NCBI GenBank assembly: GCA_034008185.1
Contig: CM067109.1
Coordinates: 34,008,885 to 34,072,884 of the forward strand
Length of the DNA: 64,000 bases
From: Gorsachius magnificus
Lineage: Eukaryota; Chordata; Aves; Pelecaniformes; Ardeidae
Direction: 5' to 3'
The notes below the pieces were generated by a model. The model searched no databases. It had not been told where the DNA came from and was given only the letters and a program-made list of their open reading frames with translations. The translations under genes were made by a program, and so were the position numbers. This document shows, piece after piece, positions 14,096-28,800 of the stretch. Numbering within the stretch: the stretch's first letter is position 1; the number at the start of each line of letters is the position of its first letter.

Positions 14096-14696
14096 TGTCG
14101 TGGTTTAACCTAACTGGCAACTCAGCACCACACAGCCGCTCGCTCGCTCACTCCCCCCCTCCCTCAGTGGGATGGGGGAGAGAATCAGAGAAAAGGAAAA
14201 AAAAGGTAAGACCCGTGGGTTGAGATAGAGACAGTTTAATAAGAGAGAATAATAACAATAATAATAATAATAATAATGGTAAGAAAATATACAGAATATA
14301 TAAAACAAGTGATGCACAATGCAATTGCTCACCACCCGCTGACCGATGCCCAGCCCGTCCCGAGCAGCGATCACTCCCCCCGAGCCGCGATCACTCTGCC
14401 CGCAACCAACCGATCAACCCGACCGACCCGACTGACTAACCCCCCCGAGCATGACGTTCTATGGTATGGAATAGCTCTTTGGACAGTTTGGGTCCTAGCT
14501 GTGCTGTACTCCCAGCTTGTTATGCACCTGGCCGAGCAGGAGAAGCTCAAAAAGTCCTTGAACAATCTGAGCACTACTTGGCAACAACTGAAAACATCAA
14601 CGTGTTATCAACATTCTTCTAGCACTGAATCCAAAGCACAGCACTATGCTAGCTTCTGTGAAGAAAATTAACTCTATCCCAGCCGAAACCAGGACA
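14096..14696 (-). mobile_element. Solo LTR of an avian endogenous retrovirus (probably ERVL-like), copy A
   Basis: 601 bp in minus orientation. On the minus strand it starts TGTCCTGGTTTCGGCTGG and ends GGTTAAACCACGACA, giving the TG...CA ends of an LTR. It is flanked by a perfect 5-bp duplication, CAAGT, at 14091-14095 and 14697-14701; a 5-bp duplication is usual for ERVL-type integrases. It contains an ATTAAA polyadenylation signal (14235-14240 on the opposite strand) and an ATT repeat. No gag, pol or env sequence adjoins it, so it is a solo LTR left by recombination. The open frames inside it are not genes. Confidence 0.95.
14249..14277. repeat. AAT trinucleotide microsatellite inside LTR copy A
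   Basis: An AAT run broken once by AAC. The equivalent ATT run in LTR copy B has a different length, so the repeat is part of the LTR and varies between copies. Confidence 0.9.
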
Positions 14697-14701
14697 CAAG
14701 T

Positions 14702-15699
14702 CCCATTAAAGACAACCATAGGTAGCACCTAACTGAAGGTTAAATATAATTTCTTGTCATCATACATCTGGAAGCTCTTGGAAACATCTTCAAAACTACA
14801 AAAAAGGGAACTTACCCAAATGGAAAGAATGAGTCACTTCATTTCTTCAAAAACAACACAGAGATCAGTTTTCTTTTGATATCATTGTTTATAACCTTAA
14901 CAGAGAATTAAAGATCTCCTGATCATATACTTATTTTTTAAAAGATGAAATTTTAGCTGTAAGTCTCCAAACATATAAACCATAAAGATTCTTCAGAGAG
15001 TACCTCTGAATTTTGCATCACAGAAATTTTAAATTAAATGCTGTATCTATGCTGTAAATATTAGGGGAGAAAACAAGATACCCCTGTGCTTTTTTTAATT
15101 TATGCTTTCTTTAGGAAAATGAACACTATAATTTGTCCATCGAACATCAAACTCCAACATTTTAATATACATTAAGAACTCAGTAACGTGACGAACGTCC
15201 AGAAACAGTGGCCAGTAGGGAATCGGTATTTCCAACACTGTCTGTATAGGATCAGCAGCTGTTCAGCAGTTGCATCAATTACCTGGAAGTAAAAAAATAC
15301 GAGGTGTGTACATAATACAAAGACTGGTAGAGTGATACATACTGGTGTATATGAACAATAGAACTTCAGTAGACCCAAATATAGGACAAGCCAGAATGGT
15401 GATGACACCAGGATCACAGTAGACAAGAAGCTGAACATATACTCTCAGGTGCAAAACTGAGGCAAAAAAGTAAAAAAAAAAAAGGGGTACTACAAGGTTG
15501 GGTAATACACAGAAAGGAACGCAAAGGATTTCCCTTTTTATTTTGCTTTGTTGAGATCAACAGCCAAGTAATTCACTCAATCATCGCACCACTTCTTAAG
15601 ATGAAATATCACAGATTGAAGAGGCTGCAAAAAATGAGGCAGTACTCGGAAAAGTGACCTAATTGTAACAGAGTTCACTTCATCAAAAAAATAGGTTAT
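14702..15699. other. Gene-free sequence
   Basis: AT-rich, with only short open frames and an A-run near 15471-15483. Nothing recognisable. Confidence 0.55.
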
Positions 15700-16350
15700 G
15701 AAAACCTATTGAAGAATTATGTGCTTTTAAATAGCCAGCCTGGAGAATGGGGTGAACAGTGGGAGGTCCCCAGCCTGTGGGGGTCCAGTCTGAGGGAGAT
15801 ACTGAATTCCCTGTAGTCAAATGCCATGCTGATGGCAACACAGTCCAGAAGAACTTTACAAAGATAAGTGAGTAAAAAGGTGACAGAAGAGCTTCAGCAA
15901 CAATAAATTTAAGATTATGCCAATAGGGAAAAATAATCTAGACCTTGCCTGCAGGATACTGAACTCAGATTTGGCAGTTACAACTCAGGAACAAGATTGT
16001 GGTGTCATAACTGAAAGGTTTCTGAAAGCTTTGGCTCTATGTCTAGTGGCAGTTAAGAAACTCAAGAAAATGTCGGCCATCATCACAAAGGACATTGAGT
16101 AATAAGACACCTGGTTCTTGCTTCTATCCAAAACCTTGGCACAGTCACATCCTGAGTACTATAGGCTGTTCTGGCCTCTGCAACTTACTAAGGTGGTAAA
16201 GGTATCAGAGGGAAGGTGCTGAGGACAGTGACTAAAGAGATCCAAGAAATGGAGCAGCTACCCCCCCCAGGAGTAGTTGCTTTGCCAGGCAAGAAGGTGG
16301 AGGAGGGATATGACCAAGATTTACACAATCACACAGGCAGTGGATAAGGT
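15700..16350 (+). mobile_element. Ancient CR1/L3-like LINE relic, plus strand
   Basis: Heavily decayed LINE ORF2 C-terminal sequence. The clearest block is at 15917-16102, with SDLAVTTQEQDCGVI and AVKKLKKMSAIITKDIE, resembling the SDLAVTTQEKDLGVVVDSS ... AVKKANKMLGIIKKGIE region of old CR1-like LINEs. Later pieces resemble the [13 protein letters not shown] and GLEG regions, with many stops. Family assignment is approximate, since this is recognition by eye from short conserved strings. Confidence 0.6.
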
Positions 16351-16354
16351 GAAT

Positions 16355-16510
16355 ACAGAATAGTCCCCATCCCTGGAGGTATTTAAAAGACAGGTAGACG
16401 AGGTGTTTAGGGACATGGGTTTGTGGTGGGATGGCAGGGTTAGGTTAATGGTTGGACTTGATGATCTTAAAGGTCTTCTCCAACCTAAACGATTATATGG
16501 TCCTATGAAC
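16355..16510 (+). mobile_element. CR1 3' tail inserted in the ancient LINE
   Basis: Typical CR1 end: CATCCCTGGAGGTATTTAAA, then GGTTGGACTTGATGATCTTA, AAGGTC and TCCAACCTAAACGATT. About 155 bp, 5'-truncated, plus strand. The older LINE appears to continue on its other side. Confidence 0.85.
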
Positions 16511-16870
16511 GGTTATCAAATCTCACATACCCAGTGAGTCAAGGGAACCCAATGAAACTGGGAGATCAGTTTAAAACACACATAAAAAAGCAGATTTTTT
16601 TTTTTTTTTTTTTTTTTTTTATATGGGGGTAGTGAGTATCTGGAACTCACAGATGGTGAGGGAGGTGGACAGTGTCAGCCAGTTCAAAGAGGAACAAGGC
16701 AAATTTATGGACCACAGGTCCATTAAAGAGATACTTGTAGAATAGGCAGGAATGTATCTTCTAATATCCTTAATATGGTGACTATGGATGTTGGAAGGGT
16801 ACAAAGGACATGGACTGCAGATAGTAACCAGCCTTGCACTCACTTGCCCTAAAAAACATGTTCTACCATC
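16511..16870 (+). mobile_element. Probable continuation of the ancient LINE, with a T26 tract
   Basis: Weak similarity to the end of a CR1-like ORF2 (an IWNS...VREVDSVSQFKEEQGKFMDHRSIK-like reading on the plus strand after the T run), matching the usual WNSLP...SF KK.LDKFM pattern. A T26 homopolymer occupies 16595-16620. Low certainty. Confidence 0.4.
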
Positions 16871-19800
16871 TCCAGAGTGAAGGTCCAGATGGATCATTTG
16901 TATAACACAGCAAAACTTTTTCATCTGGCCTTTCACAAGCTTTGCTCATCAAGATTTATTTTAATTGTTTATACCCTCAGAACTGCCATACAATAACCAG
17001 TAATAAAAACTCAGTCTGCTACCAGTTTTTTTTTTTCTTCAAAGCATGGAATTGCCAAAAGTCACTCTGCTGCATTTCCTAAGAATGAAGAAAATGCAAT
17101 AACCTTAAAGTGAGCTGTTCTATGACTTTGCAGCAGTGGAAACCTGCACCTTATATAGTAGCACTAGAAAAAGAGAACAGAAGATTTTTGCCTCCAAGTG
17201 AAGCTCAACAACCTGAGATTTAAAACTTACACATATTAAAATTATCAGAGGTACTGGCCATCAAATTTATTGGTTTAATAGCAAAACAACATACAGGATA
17301 GGTATACATGGCTATTCATAAACACTGGAAGATTATCATTCCAGACCCACTGATAAAATCTTATAATGGTATTTCATTTTTCTATATACACAAATACGAT
17401 ATATCAGGACTAATGCCTATCTATCTACTTCCCTTGCCTTTTGCTGTCTTTCACCTAATAGAATCTATTTAATTAGTAGCACCAACTAGCAGACTGCTGA
17501 CAACCAGGTAGAACATCTCAGATAAAAAGCAGAAATCAGCTGCCAGGCAATGGCTCATTAAATCACACTTCAGTGGAAAGTCAAATAAAGGCAAATATAA
17601 TTTGAAAAGTAATTTTAAAACCACTTCAAGACATACCCCACAAATATAGAGATGCCATTTTAAAATTAGATGTATCCCATTCCCTTTGTCAGTGTCAATA
17701 CTGTTTATCTTCTACATGAAGATACTTTCATGAATATTGATGTTAATATATGCAACATGTAATGCATTTTATCAGTCTGACAGAGAAAACTATGAGCAGC
17801 ATGATTTATTTCTTATGTACGCTCTTATCTCAGTGCTAATTAAAAATATAATCTAAACCAATTTAATACCAAACCAAAAATATGTATTTCAATACAGTGG
17901 GGGAAATACACTTTCAAATGGTTCTAAACCAAATAATTTACTAGCATGCTTTACAATTATTTTTTTCCTGTTACATACGCAGCTGCCAAAGTCTTCATTC
18001 TTGCCAGATATTAAGAGTAGCTGTATTTATTAATACGGTATTTGTTCAGTTTTATAAGGTGTTCCTGTATAGAGGTAAGTTATAGAAAAACATAGTAATT
18101 ATGCCTCAGTTTATATCATTATGCTAGTCCTTCCCAGGCAGGATGCTTTGAAGTATTTTGTTCTTTAAAGAGCTTTATTTCTTTACATTTACTCTCTTAA
18201 CCTGAAATATATTATTTTTATGGTGACTATGTTTACACACAATGCAGACACTAGCCAGACATTTCTCTATACTGTCTCAAACCAGATACAGCCCCCACTA
18301 GTGCAGGTCTCCTACATATTCATCAAATAGATAAGTTTAAGAGTTGACTTAACAATGTGCAGAAGAGCTTTATTCTCCCAGCCCCATTTAAACCTCTATA
18401 TCTATCTTTGGTCTTTCCATGACACATTTTTTATTAACTGTTCAGCTCTTTTTCCTGGTGAGATTACCTGCTCAGTGGGAACAAAATTCAGATCAAAAGT
18501 ACATGCGCTCTTATTCACATGCCTGAATTCTTGCATCACGACAGATCTGTTTATATGCCAAATCTACATCCCCTGGTGTTAACGTTGATGTGCTCCACAT
18601 CTCAGGTAAGTGACGAAATGAGTGATAATAAATCACCTCAGGGATGACTGAGATCATTAGGCCAGGAAAGCACCACATCTCCATTTGGCAACACCACAAC
18701 AATAAATTTCACATGCATTCAGGATGAAACAAATGCTGGGCACAAGACAACAGTCTTAGCCCTCAATTATGCTGTGTGTGCACAAGAGTCATGAAAGGAT
18801 GGATACAACCCTCTGTGGACTCCACACTCTTTGAGGCTCCTCATATCCCAGTACATATCCCAGTCATTTCAACCTGGCCAAAGCATTTTGAGAACATACC
18901 TGCATCAACAGGAAAAACAAACACCTAAGTCCACAGCAAACATATTTAGCTGAGCATATTTAGTTTACTATTTTTGCTTTCTTTTTTTTTCAATTGATTT
19001 TTAATATATGTAACAAAAAGAACACAGGAAAAAAACAATAATCTGAACACAGAAAGATATACGGTATGATCACAGAACAGTTTCTTAACATATTAGTGAA
19101 GAGAGTCCTACTGTATAGGATTTTTTTCAGTTGATCTGGAAAAAGGTTTTTCAACCAAACTTCTAATTTCCAAAATATGTGGATTTAACTGTAAAAAAAT
19201 ACTTTGAAAATTCCTTTGATTTCAGTTGTTTTGATTCAGAAGTGGCATTAAAAAAAGTGACATTCATTTCTCAGTTTGAAAGGTCAGTATTTAATATATG
19301 AAGCATTTAAATGTTACTTAAAAATTCTAAGCAAAATTATCTGAGGTTAATGTTTAAATCAATCAAGATTTTTTTTGGTCTGGTCTGTGAATAGTGAAGA
19401 AATATAAAAACCAGCCCTCTACTTGGATGTTACAGGAAGTTATTTATATCCAGAGTATTCAGTACTCTATGAATTTCACACTCAGCCTTCTGTTTATCAA
19501 AATCTGTGAACATGACCTTAAGATTATATTTCAGCTCTTCATCTCGTTAATTGCTCCACTGGACTTCAATTTAAATCGGATAGGAAAACCTCTGCTCTGG
19601 GGATCCTAGTGGAAGCAGGCAATGCCTACCTAAATATTTACATGCATAAAAAGCCTAGCAAAAATCTTTGCATTAGTTTAACACCTTACCCCAAATCATA
19701 ACAAATGTTCAAGATTTTTTAAACAAACATGTAAGCTTTCTGAATACACAATTTTAAGCAGCTCCTGACTTTTCACCTAAAGCCACTGCATATCTCACCC

Positions 19801-22800
19801 TAGCTATATGCATGGCACTCATCATTACTTATCTTGCCATGGTTCGGCTTGCAGACCCACACTTGCATGCCCACTTCTCCAGTGCTGATGTAAACAAGGG
19901 ACCTGAGCGCTCTGTGCCCACTGAAAGCTCAAGTTCACTGCACAACTCCAGGAGGCCTTTGCTTTTCCATTTTCCTCCTGTCTACCAGATTCTCTATGAA
20001 TCCTCCAGATACTTCCTTCTTTTCTCAGAGATCCTCTGCAACTCACATACAATGAGCTCCCTGCCAGGGTTCAAAGTTGGGGCTTAAAGTGCTCTGTTAT
20101 CCTACTTTCAAAAATCATTATCCCCCTGCTTGACACTCACTCTCATGCCATGGGCTTTATATGCTTCCCCTTTCTTTTAAGCATTACTTACTCCTACCCT
20201 GCTTGCTTTTTCTCCTGTTGCCAGGACTATATTTGGCCCCCTGTTTCCAACTGTTCTGTATTTTGTTCACATATAAGTTCTCTATGTGCTTGCATTACAT
20301 ATTTGGTCCCATGCCAAAGATGCCGTTTTCTCCCACACCTCCCCTCTCGCTGTTGCCACTGGTTTGGCTCCCGTCTGAGCGAGGACTCCCTGGGCATGGG
20401 ACAACATGCTTCCTTCCTGCTTCCTATGTTATATCTTATCTTTCTACTTGGGTGAAATCAGCAAAACCCCTTGTGGTGCCAACATTTCAGCATGGCGTCC
20501 TTTGGAGCCACAGAGGACAACTGGGATGGGGAGGAGGTGGGCTGATCAGGCACAGAGCGTCACCCCAGTTCTGTTTTCTGATGCCTGCCAAAATTGACAG
20601 GGTCATCCGGTCTGCTGCCACACGACACACACGTGAACAGCTAAAAGACATTAGACTGACTGCATTGCAGGTCCTCAGCCCTTGACCACAAAGCGGAATG
20701 CGGCAGCTGATATCTTATGCATTAGCAGATATTCTCAGCTAGTAGGAGAACTAATTCAAAGATTGTAATTGAATAATAATAAGGTGCTTCCTTTTTATGA
20801 CAGTGGCCTGGAGTAAACAAATTTTTAAATATGACCTTTTTCCTGGTTATCAGGAACAGCAGCATCCTGACCAAAAAGCCCTCAACTTTCAGGCTCAATC
20901 CTGAGGTGTTTATTATCCAGAGAAGATGCAATTATTAATAATTTAACAGGGAACTGATGTTATAATTATACAGAGAAGTCTAGTAATTACATCTTTGGAG
21001 ACATAATTGGACTAAAAGTAATGGTGATATTTTAGCTGGAAGAAATGATAAAGGAAAGCCTGTGGTCTTACAGATGATTAGTTGTGAGAAGAGTAAATCT
21101 GAGTATACCATTTTATGCAATGTACCCATAAAGGCACTGTAACACTGAGTGAATAATTACACAGCAGTCTTAAGCAATAATTGATCAGGGAAATAATCTA
21201 AAAACTCAGTGTGTTGTGGGAGAAAAAGTGACATCTATTAGGAGATGAAATCATTCCTGTTGGCTATTTTTATTTTAACTCACTTAATTTTTACCATAGT
21301 GAGAATTTTAATTCTGTTCATGCATGTATCTTCTGTCCATTAAAAAAAGAGATCTAAAAAGAAGTGCCACAAGTAAGATGAGAAACCGTTATTAAGAAGC
21401 TGTTGAAAACAGAAATTCTAATTTCTGATATCCAGGCCAGAATACTTCAGGCCCTTCTAGGGAAACAAGATTTCTTCCCATCTAATCAATCAAAACAAGC
21501 TTGATCTCACTTGTATGTTTCCTTAAAGCTCCTGATTTTTAGATTGAACAGGTGGAAGAGAAAGTTGAGCATCCACCTCTGATATGTGAATTGGAGAGAG
21601 TTCCCCATCCCTCTGTACTTTCGAGAACAGAAAAACTTTCATATCAGGAATTCTCCAGACTTCTCTAAGTATGTTGTATTCAACCCTCAGTTCCCAGGAA
21701 AAAACATTTCAGCTGGTGATCAGCAGTCCATCTAACAATCCGCCAACTTTTTCTTGTTCCTAACTAAATTTTCACTGTATTTTAGATATTGTGAAGTCAC
21801 AATCAATGCAATTTTAAACTGCCTCATACTTAACTGATATAAATGTTTAAAGAAGAGAGAGGAATAACTGCATTCTGTCATGAGTTTCATGCTGGGGTAA
21901 CATAGGCACAAAACACTACTGTAAAATATAATCAACTTAAACTGCCTTCAGCTGCATTACCATGAAGCTACAAATCCTATGGGGCACTGAGCCATTCGGC
22001 TGTGCGCACACACAGAAATCATGCAACTAAATCAACACAAACACAGTTTTGTGCTATGCAACAGCTCCAGAGAGCATGTATAGACTCTGGAGGTGAAGAC
22101 AGAAAGTGTCGGACTGGAGTACTTGAACTCGTTTCATCTGAGAGGGCCTGAAAACTTGTATTCCGTAAAAATACATTTCAGCTTCTGGTCCCAAACACAG
22201 ACAAAAATAAACATCCAAGGACAGAAACACTGATCTTTTGCCACCTCTGTTTATTCCAGTTATTTTTTAAAATGCTTCTTAGCAATCTTTAAATTAATTA
22301 GTTATATGTGTAAAAAACTGGCCATCCAGAAAAAACTCTGCTTATTTTAGTTATTAAAAATTAATACATATCATTGGGTCACTTCCTTTCCCCTTGCTTT
22401 ATTTCAGTTTTCTCCTCATACTAAACAACCCACCATAATACCTGGCATATACTTTACGCTAATGCACAGATCATGTTAAATAATTTATCTACCTTACAGA
22501 CTCATTTCCAGTTAACACCCTTATAAAATCACAGTGTTTATTTTGATGAGACAAATAACAACTTGTATCAGTTTATTTCATTGAAGTGCCAAAAGAAAAA
22601 TTTAATACTCATTGCCACTATATTGGTTTTAGCTGGCATTGTAATCCCCTGATTGCCTAAGTCACAGGCTCTTGTACCATTACATGCTGTTCTTTAACAT
22701 TTGCAAAAACTTGGTACCAGGTATTTGTTATAGAGTATTGCTTATATTACCATAGCACTTTGGAGCAGTAGTAATGCATCAGGAATATACTGTTCCTCTC

Positions 22801-25800
22801 CAGTCATTCTTAAACATAAGCGAAACATACCTTGCCTTTGTAATCCTTCTTCATAAATTAATAGTTCAACAATTCAACATTTTTTTTTCTTAGAATTCTA
22901 ATAATTTTTCATTGCCCTACATATGAAACTTGGATGCATGCTATATCCAATACAGAGATTGTTTTAGTTTCATGATTATACCACACTGGTTTAACTAAAC
23001 TTGATTCAGCTGAGAAATAACTATTTTTCTTTAATAGTCATACATTTGAATATATAATTTTGATGTATAGCTCCTTTTTCTTTTGAAGCATGAATCCTAT
23101 GAGGGTCATTCCACAAAGAGAGCTGACATGGATTGTTAACAAAGCTAAATATCACTACAAAGAGACATTTCTGAGTTGTTTTCAAAACCAGATTCTCACC
23201 ATTGCATTTTATTCTGCCATATAGACACTGGCTTTTTAGAGCACAAGTGCGGAAACCCAAATCCCTTTCATTCGATGAGTGCAGATGTGGAATGGTATAC
23301 CTTACCACACTTAATGTGACCTCATAGCTTTTGTAAAGTGCTATGCTGCCTAAATCAATTAACATTTGCCCAATTAGAAATTCCTAGCAGAGAAAAAACC
23401 AGCAAGAGTTTACTTTGAAAAAAAAAAGTTCGCTTTCTGGGGAAAGGAGATTTCTCATGAAGTTCTCTAAATCCTGTTTAAAAGGATTGCTACTAGAATT
23501 AAACCAATAAAATTTCAGAGTTCTTTTTCCCCCTCCCCTCAACCGGTATAATTTCTTTCAAGCTGATTTCACCATTGCACACCTCCTGTCTGTAGTTATT
23601 CTGCACTTTATCTTCAGGAAGAAATCTACTATAGATTTCAAGAATAAAAAATTATCTTTCTATGTTAGTACTAATAATTCATGAAAGAATGCCATCAAGG
23701 TGGAAGACAGGATGTGCTATATGAGAGTGGTTCCTATGTTTTTAGCCAAATAAGTATAAAACAAATAATACAGGTCAACTTTTGAGAAAGAGGCCTTGCT
23801 GAAACAAACGTCTGACTAAACTCTCTTACAGAGGCAGTATTCTTTTCTTTCCCTCCATAAAAGCAAACATTTAGTATGGAAAACTGAGTCTCATATAAAG
23901 CAAACTAGATAAGACACCAAATGAAATCCCCTCCTTTGAACTAACAAGATTTTTCATTCTTACTCACTACCCCCAGCAATATCATCAGGTACCCAGAAAA
24001 TTTATGTTTAAATAATAACAAATAGTTATAAACAAAACAACAATTACACCTTTTTTTTGAGCTGCTTCCAGCTCTCTGCCCTCCAGACAGAAAGTTTATT
24101 TTCACCCAGGAAAGAAAAGGAATAAATTCCTCAGTTTTCATTCAGAGTTCAGTTCTGCTAAAAATTCTAAGGAAGAAACAATTTTCCTCAATCCATGAGG
24201 CATGGTTCCCTTTTTCTATGCTGGGGAGATTTCATCCTGTCCTTAGAACTACCCTCACCATCAAAAATGGGAATGCTATAGTTCTGACATAGAAAGAATG
24301 TAATACACTCTCATGCAGATAACAAGGCAGGGCATTTATTACTTAGTCTAAAGTCAAATTTATAACACCTTAAGCTAAAAACCAAATACATAATCTCAGC
24401 CCAGGCATAACTTAAAGTTCATTGCTAATTACACCAGATAAGAAGAAAACTGCAGACAAAAAAAAAAAAAGGCACAAATGAAATTGAATTAACTGGGCTG
24501 ATTTTTTTTTTACCGCTGTTATTGTCTCAAAGGTTCACAATACCGAAAAGCCTGAAACAGAATAGGTGTGTAAAACATGTAAAAAGGTAACCCTTTCGAA
24601 AAAGAACAAAAAGTAAAGGAGCAATAAAGACATGGAGTACGCTGTCAGATGACAAGAGAAATGAATTGGCTCCGCCTACCTTTGCATGGACTAGATTTGA
24701 AATGAATAATTAACTACATGTAATCTCACTCAAGCCCAGAAAAATAGTCTAACTGTGTTAACCAGCTATCTTAGCAGGATTTGTTATTTCCAGCACAGAA
24801 CTGGAATAGCACGGTTAGGTTGCCCCCACATTTGATGTAGATATCGTAGCAACCTCTCCATCACGCTTCTGTTTCACACCTCTCCTGCAAAGAAGTGCTA
24901 TGATTTCTGCAAGACTATGCAGGAGGCAGGGACATTGACAGAAAAAAAAAAATGCAGGTCTGCAGGATGCCTCCCAAAATCATTGCTAGTTAGATCTAGA
25001 AATTCAGTCACATTCATGCTCAGACCACATTTTGGGGGAAGTACCAAAGAAACCTTATGATTACCGTTCTTCATTGTGAGCCTCTTTATCTGCTGTGCTG
25101 ATCCCTAAGTACCATTTTAAAAATTGTCTCAGCTGCTTCTCACCGATTTAGCATACCTACAGAAACATCACTTAAGAGCAAAAGAGGGGGGGTTGTGCCT
25201 TAATAAGCCTAATGAAGCTGTTCAGCAGCTTGACAAAGCAAAAGGAACTTTCACAACAAGATATGTTTTGACCTGTATTATTGCAAACAACAGGGAGGGA
25301 TGATAGCATCTAAGACAGACAAGTTTCATACCATCAAAGCAGGGAAATTATCCAACAAAATTCCAATTAACAGAAGTCACGCCTGCTTTGGCCTACATTT
25401 TTGTAGCTATCTCTAGGCATTACTTGCTCTTAATATCAAATTACTTCACAAATTTACTGGAACAACTGAACACACAAAATAAAATAGGAAATGTTATCGT
25501 AACTCTATGTCTTCTCAGAAACTCTCCTATACAAAAACCCTAAGGTCATTTTTTACATTAATTAAGCTTCAGTTCTGCTGGGTGCTACATTAAGTATGAC
25601 ACTAGTTCTTCAATTTATTTATTTTATGGAATTACCAGTGTCACTTAAATATAGCATTGAGAATCAAGTTCCATCATGAAGAGTTCAAAATGCAGGCTCT
25701 GAGCCTGCAAGATGACCTGGGCATGCAAATGCTGTCTCTTTTAAGGAACTTGTTAGTGGGTGAAAATGGAGCACTTCTTCGTTCATTTTTGTAAGAGATC

Positions 25801-28800
25801 ACTTTCAGCAAAGTTTTCATTCAAAACTGTTTGATAAATTCAGACTGATCTTGCAAATAGTTTAGAGAATGGCTAAGGCAATTACCACTTTGATTCAGAT
25901 CTTTCAAATAGCTTTTTCTTGTCTTTAATTTCTCTTCAGAAACATGTCCTTTACTTTACAAACAGCTACCATGCCTAAAAGCAAGAGAAAGAATATCTCC
26001 GGTGAGTGGGTTTGGGGTCATCTGTATGGTTCCAAAACATAAGGAGGACTTGGGACTACAACTCTATTCTGAAAGAAGCAAAGTTTTTCAGCTTATGTCA
26101 ATTACAGTTTTCAGACATGAATGCCTAAAATCACCTAATTTGTACCCATGCTTTTTATTTGAACCTGCTGGCTTCAGTAGGAACAGCAGATATTAATATC
26201 TTTAATAAAAGATCATTCACATTCAAGTATAATGGCTAAATTCACATACATCTAAAATACTCATGCTAGTTTCAGAGAGCTTTGTTTGTCATAGGATATA
26301 GGGAAAATGACTGAAAGCAAAGCAATTATTTCACTGATTATTTAAAGAAATTGTTGTGACATTTAATTTTCACATAAGCAGAACAAATTGCAATATCCTC
26401 TGAAACCAAGTAGGTTGGTTGCTAAGGCTGCACTGAAAAGAGTAGGCTTTTTCAAGTTCCCTCCAAATTTATTTTTGTCAAATACCAAAAAAAAAAAAAA
26501 AAAAAGTTGGTTTGGCAAAAAACCCCATATCAAATAGCACATTTCTACCAGTTTCACTGCAAAAATATTTTGTTGTTTTTTGTGAAAGATTGAGTGAGTA
26601 CAATTTTTATGAAAAGGATCAGAAATAGATGTACTACTTTTAAGTGGAAGTCTTTTGCAAACGTGGCTTAAAATTAATAGTAACCAGATGTCAAATAGAA
26701 GAAAGAAATTGAAAGCAAACTCATTGCATTCATTGTAGTCCTCTCTTATTTTTCTGCTATGAGTAGGTGAAATACTGTATTCCTTCCATAGCTGCTAGTG
26801 TAAAAATCTATGAAATGGTCATGTTTTATTCTCTTTTTGCAAATGCTGTTCTTTTTTGCTTTAGATTCCTATGAAATCACATGGTGAATTATAATAAGAA
26901 GCAAGATGACAGAGCTCAACATTTTCCAGCTAATTTTATTCTGCTCAAAGCAATTCTGCTGTCAGCAGGAGTAACATTTACTGCCACAGAAAAGCATGGA
27001 AAAGTCAAATATGCTCTTCTGAAATTCAGCATAACTTGTGTAGAAATGAGGGCACACCTGTGAAGGCTTCTCTCTTTCTATTTGTTAAAGTGGGGGTCAA
27101 ACACCTGTCATGTGTCGCTACAAAAAATGGGACAGGAATGGAGTGCTGCTTATATCCCTTTGTTCAGCAAGCAAAAAAAAGAGAAGAAAGAAAGGAAGAA
27201 AGCAAAAACAACCTTCTGACTTGACAAAGAAATTCTGATACTCGGCATTCACAAATAAAGCTAGTTACCCTAGCAACTGCCACATCACGTGGGACTCAGT
27301 TTGCCTCCAGGCTCCCAGCACATTACAGAAACTTACTGGCTTTTGGTCTTGAGAAATTGTTTACATCCATGCAACACAGGCACACATACACACCAGAAGA
27401 TTAATACCCATACAAGGAGCATATTTATATTTCTAAGTAATGCTTCGTATACTTTCTAATTTTACTACTTAGTTCTGAATCCCTATTTGAGAGTTAATTT
27501 CATAATTTGTTAACTTGGAATTTGAGATTAAGTTAGTGCTGTGTTGATGCAGAGAAAAAATAGCACTAATTGAGACCATTAGGGCAATGGAAAAGCAAGA
27601 ATTCCAAATAAACTATGGGAATAGTATGTACAGGGCTATTCCAGAGCACAAGTATATAAGTGTGCCAGTTAGTCCAAATGAATTTATCCATAAATCTATT
27701 TTTCCCCAGATAGTTCCATTTAATTACTGTGAGTAATAAAGATTTTACGGTACAAAGACAATAAGACTCTTTCACTAACTTTTAAAAAACACTCCATTTT
27801 ATTTAAAATTTGCTGTTATGAAACTTTACTTTACAGGATTCGTCACTTGTACAGCAACAGCTAAGACTATACAGACATAACTTTACGTCTATCTCCTCCC
27901 CTCCTGCCCAATAAAGCAAAAATTTTAAGATACTTAACCACATTAAGCAAGACAACTTTGAAAAACCTGCTTTTACTGATTGCCTTTCATCCATTTCTGC
28001 ATTTGTCTTAGTTTTCATTTGATACAGATTTATTGAAAGTACTTTGAAATCATTAACTTACATCACCTCATGTTCCACAGAGCCATTCAACAACTTTCAT
28101 AGCATATATATTGCTGATAAGAGAGTACAAACTATCAGTCTCTCCCTTCATCTAAATATAACTTAATTGCAAAAGCTAATGAATCCAAAAGTAGAGCAAT
28201 TGAAGAACCCATGAAATTAATTTATAGTTGGCACTAAACCTGAAACATTTATAAAATCCCCTAACAGTTTAATGAGGTACATTACATGTCCAGAACCTAC
28301 ACTGAAATTAAAGGAAACAGTGGCAAGTGCAGCTGAAATCCCCTGTGATAAACTCACTAAGCAATGAATACTTAATCTAAATATAGTTTTGAATAAATAC
28401 TAAATATATCTCAACTTGCTTTGGCTTTTTATTCAGGGCAATCACATGCTTCAGTATTAATGCATTTTCTTCCTCTGTGTGTTAAGGACAACATTATTTG
28501 TTACATAATGTGAGAGGAAATCTAGAGTAGGTTGCACTTACTTGCAGTCCAACACTAATCAAAATCCACTAGCACCTTTGCTACATGCGTAACAAGCTTT
28601 TCTGACCTTGTCTCATAAACTGTTTCCAAATTCTTTCTTCAGTGATTAAATATCAAAGCAAAAATAGCACTAAACCAGAAGAAAGACCACCTGGCAAAAT
28701 AAGTTACTGTATTCTATCATGATCTCCCACTCAAAATGTGTGCCTGTGCACACGCACACACGCCTCCGAAGAAAGTGCTCTCAGAACACAATCGTTTCCT

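Noticed and set aside
14276..14671. 131-residue open frame near 14.3-14.7 kb and the matching 123- and 88-residue frames at 62.8-63.2 kb
   Set aside because: They lie entirely inside the two solo LTRs and translate non-coding LTR sequence, including microsatellite-encoded residues.
14089..14701. A 6-bp target duplication (ACAAGT) for LTR copy A, which would suggest an ERVK-type integrase
   Set aside because: The extra A belongs to the LTR end (…GGACA). Copy B shows exactly 5 bp (AATCC), so 5 bp is the consistent reading.
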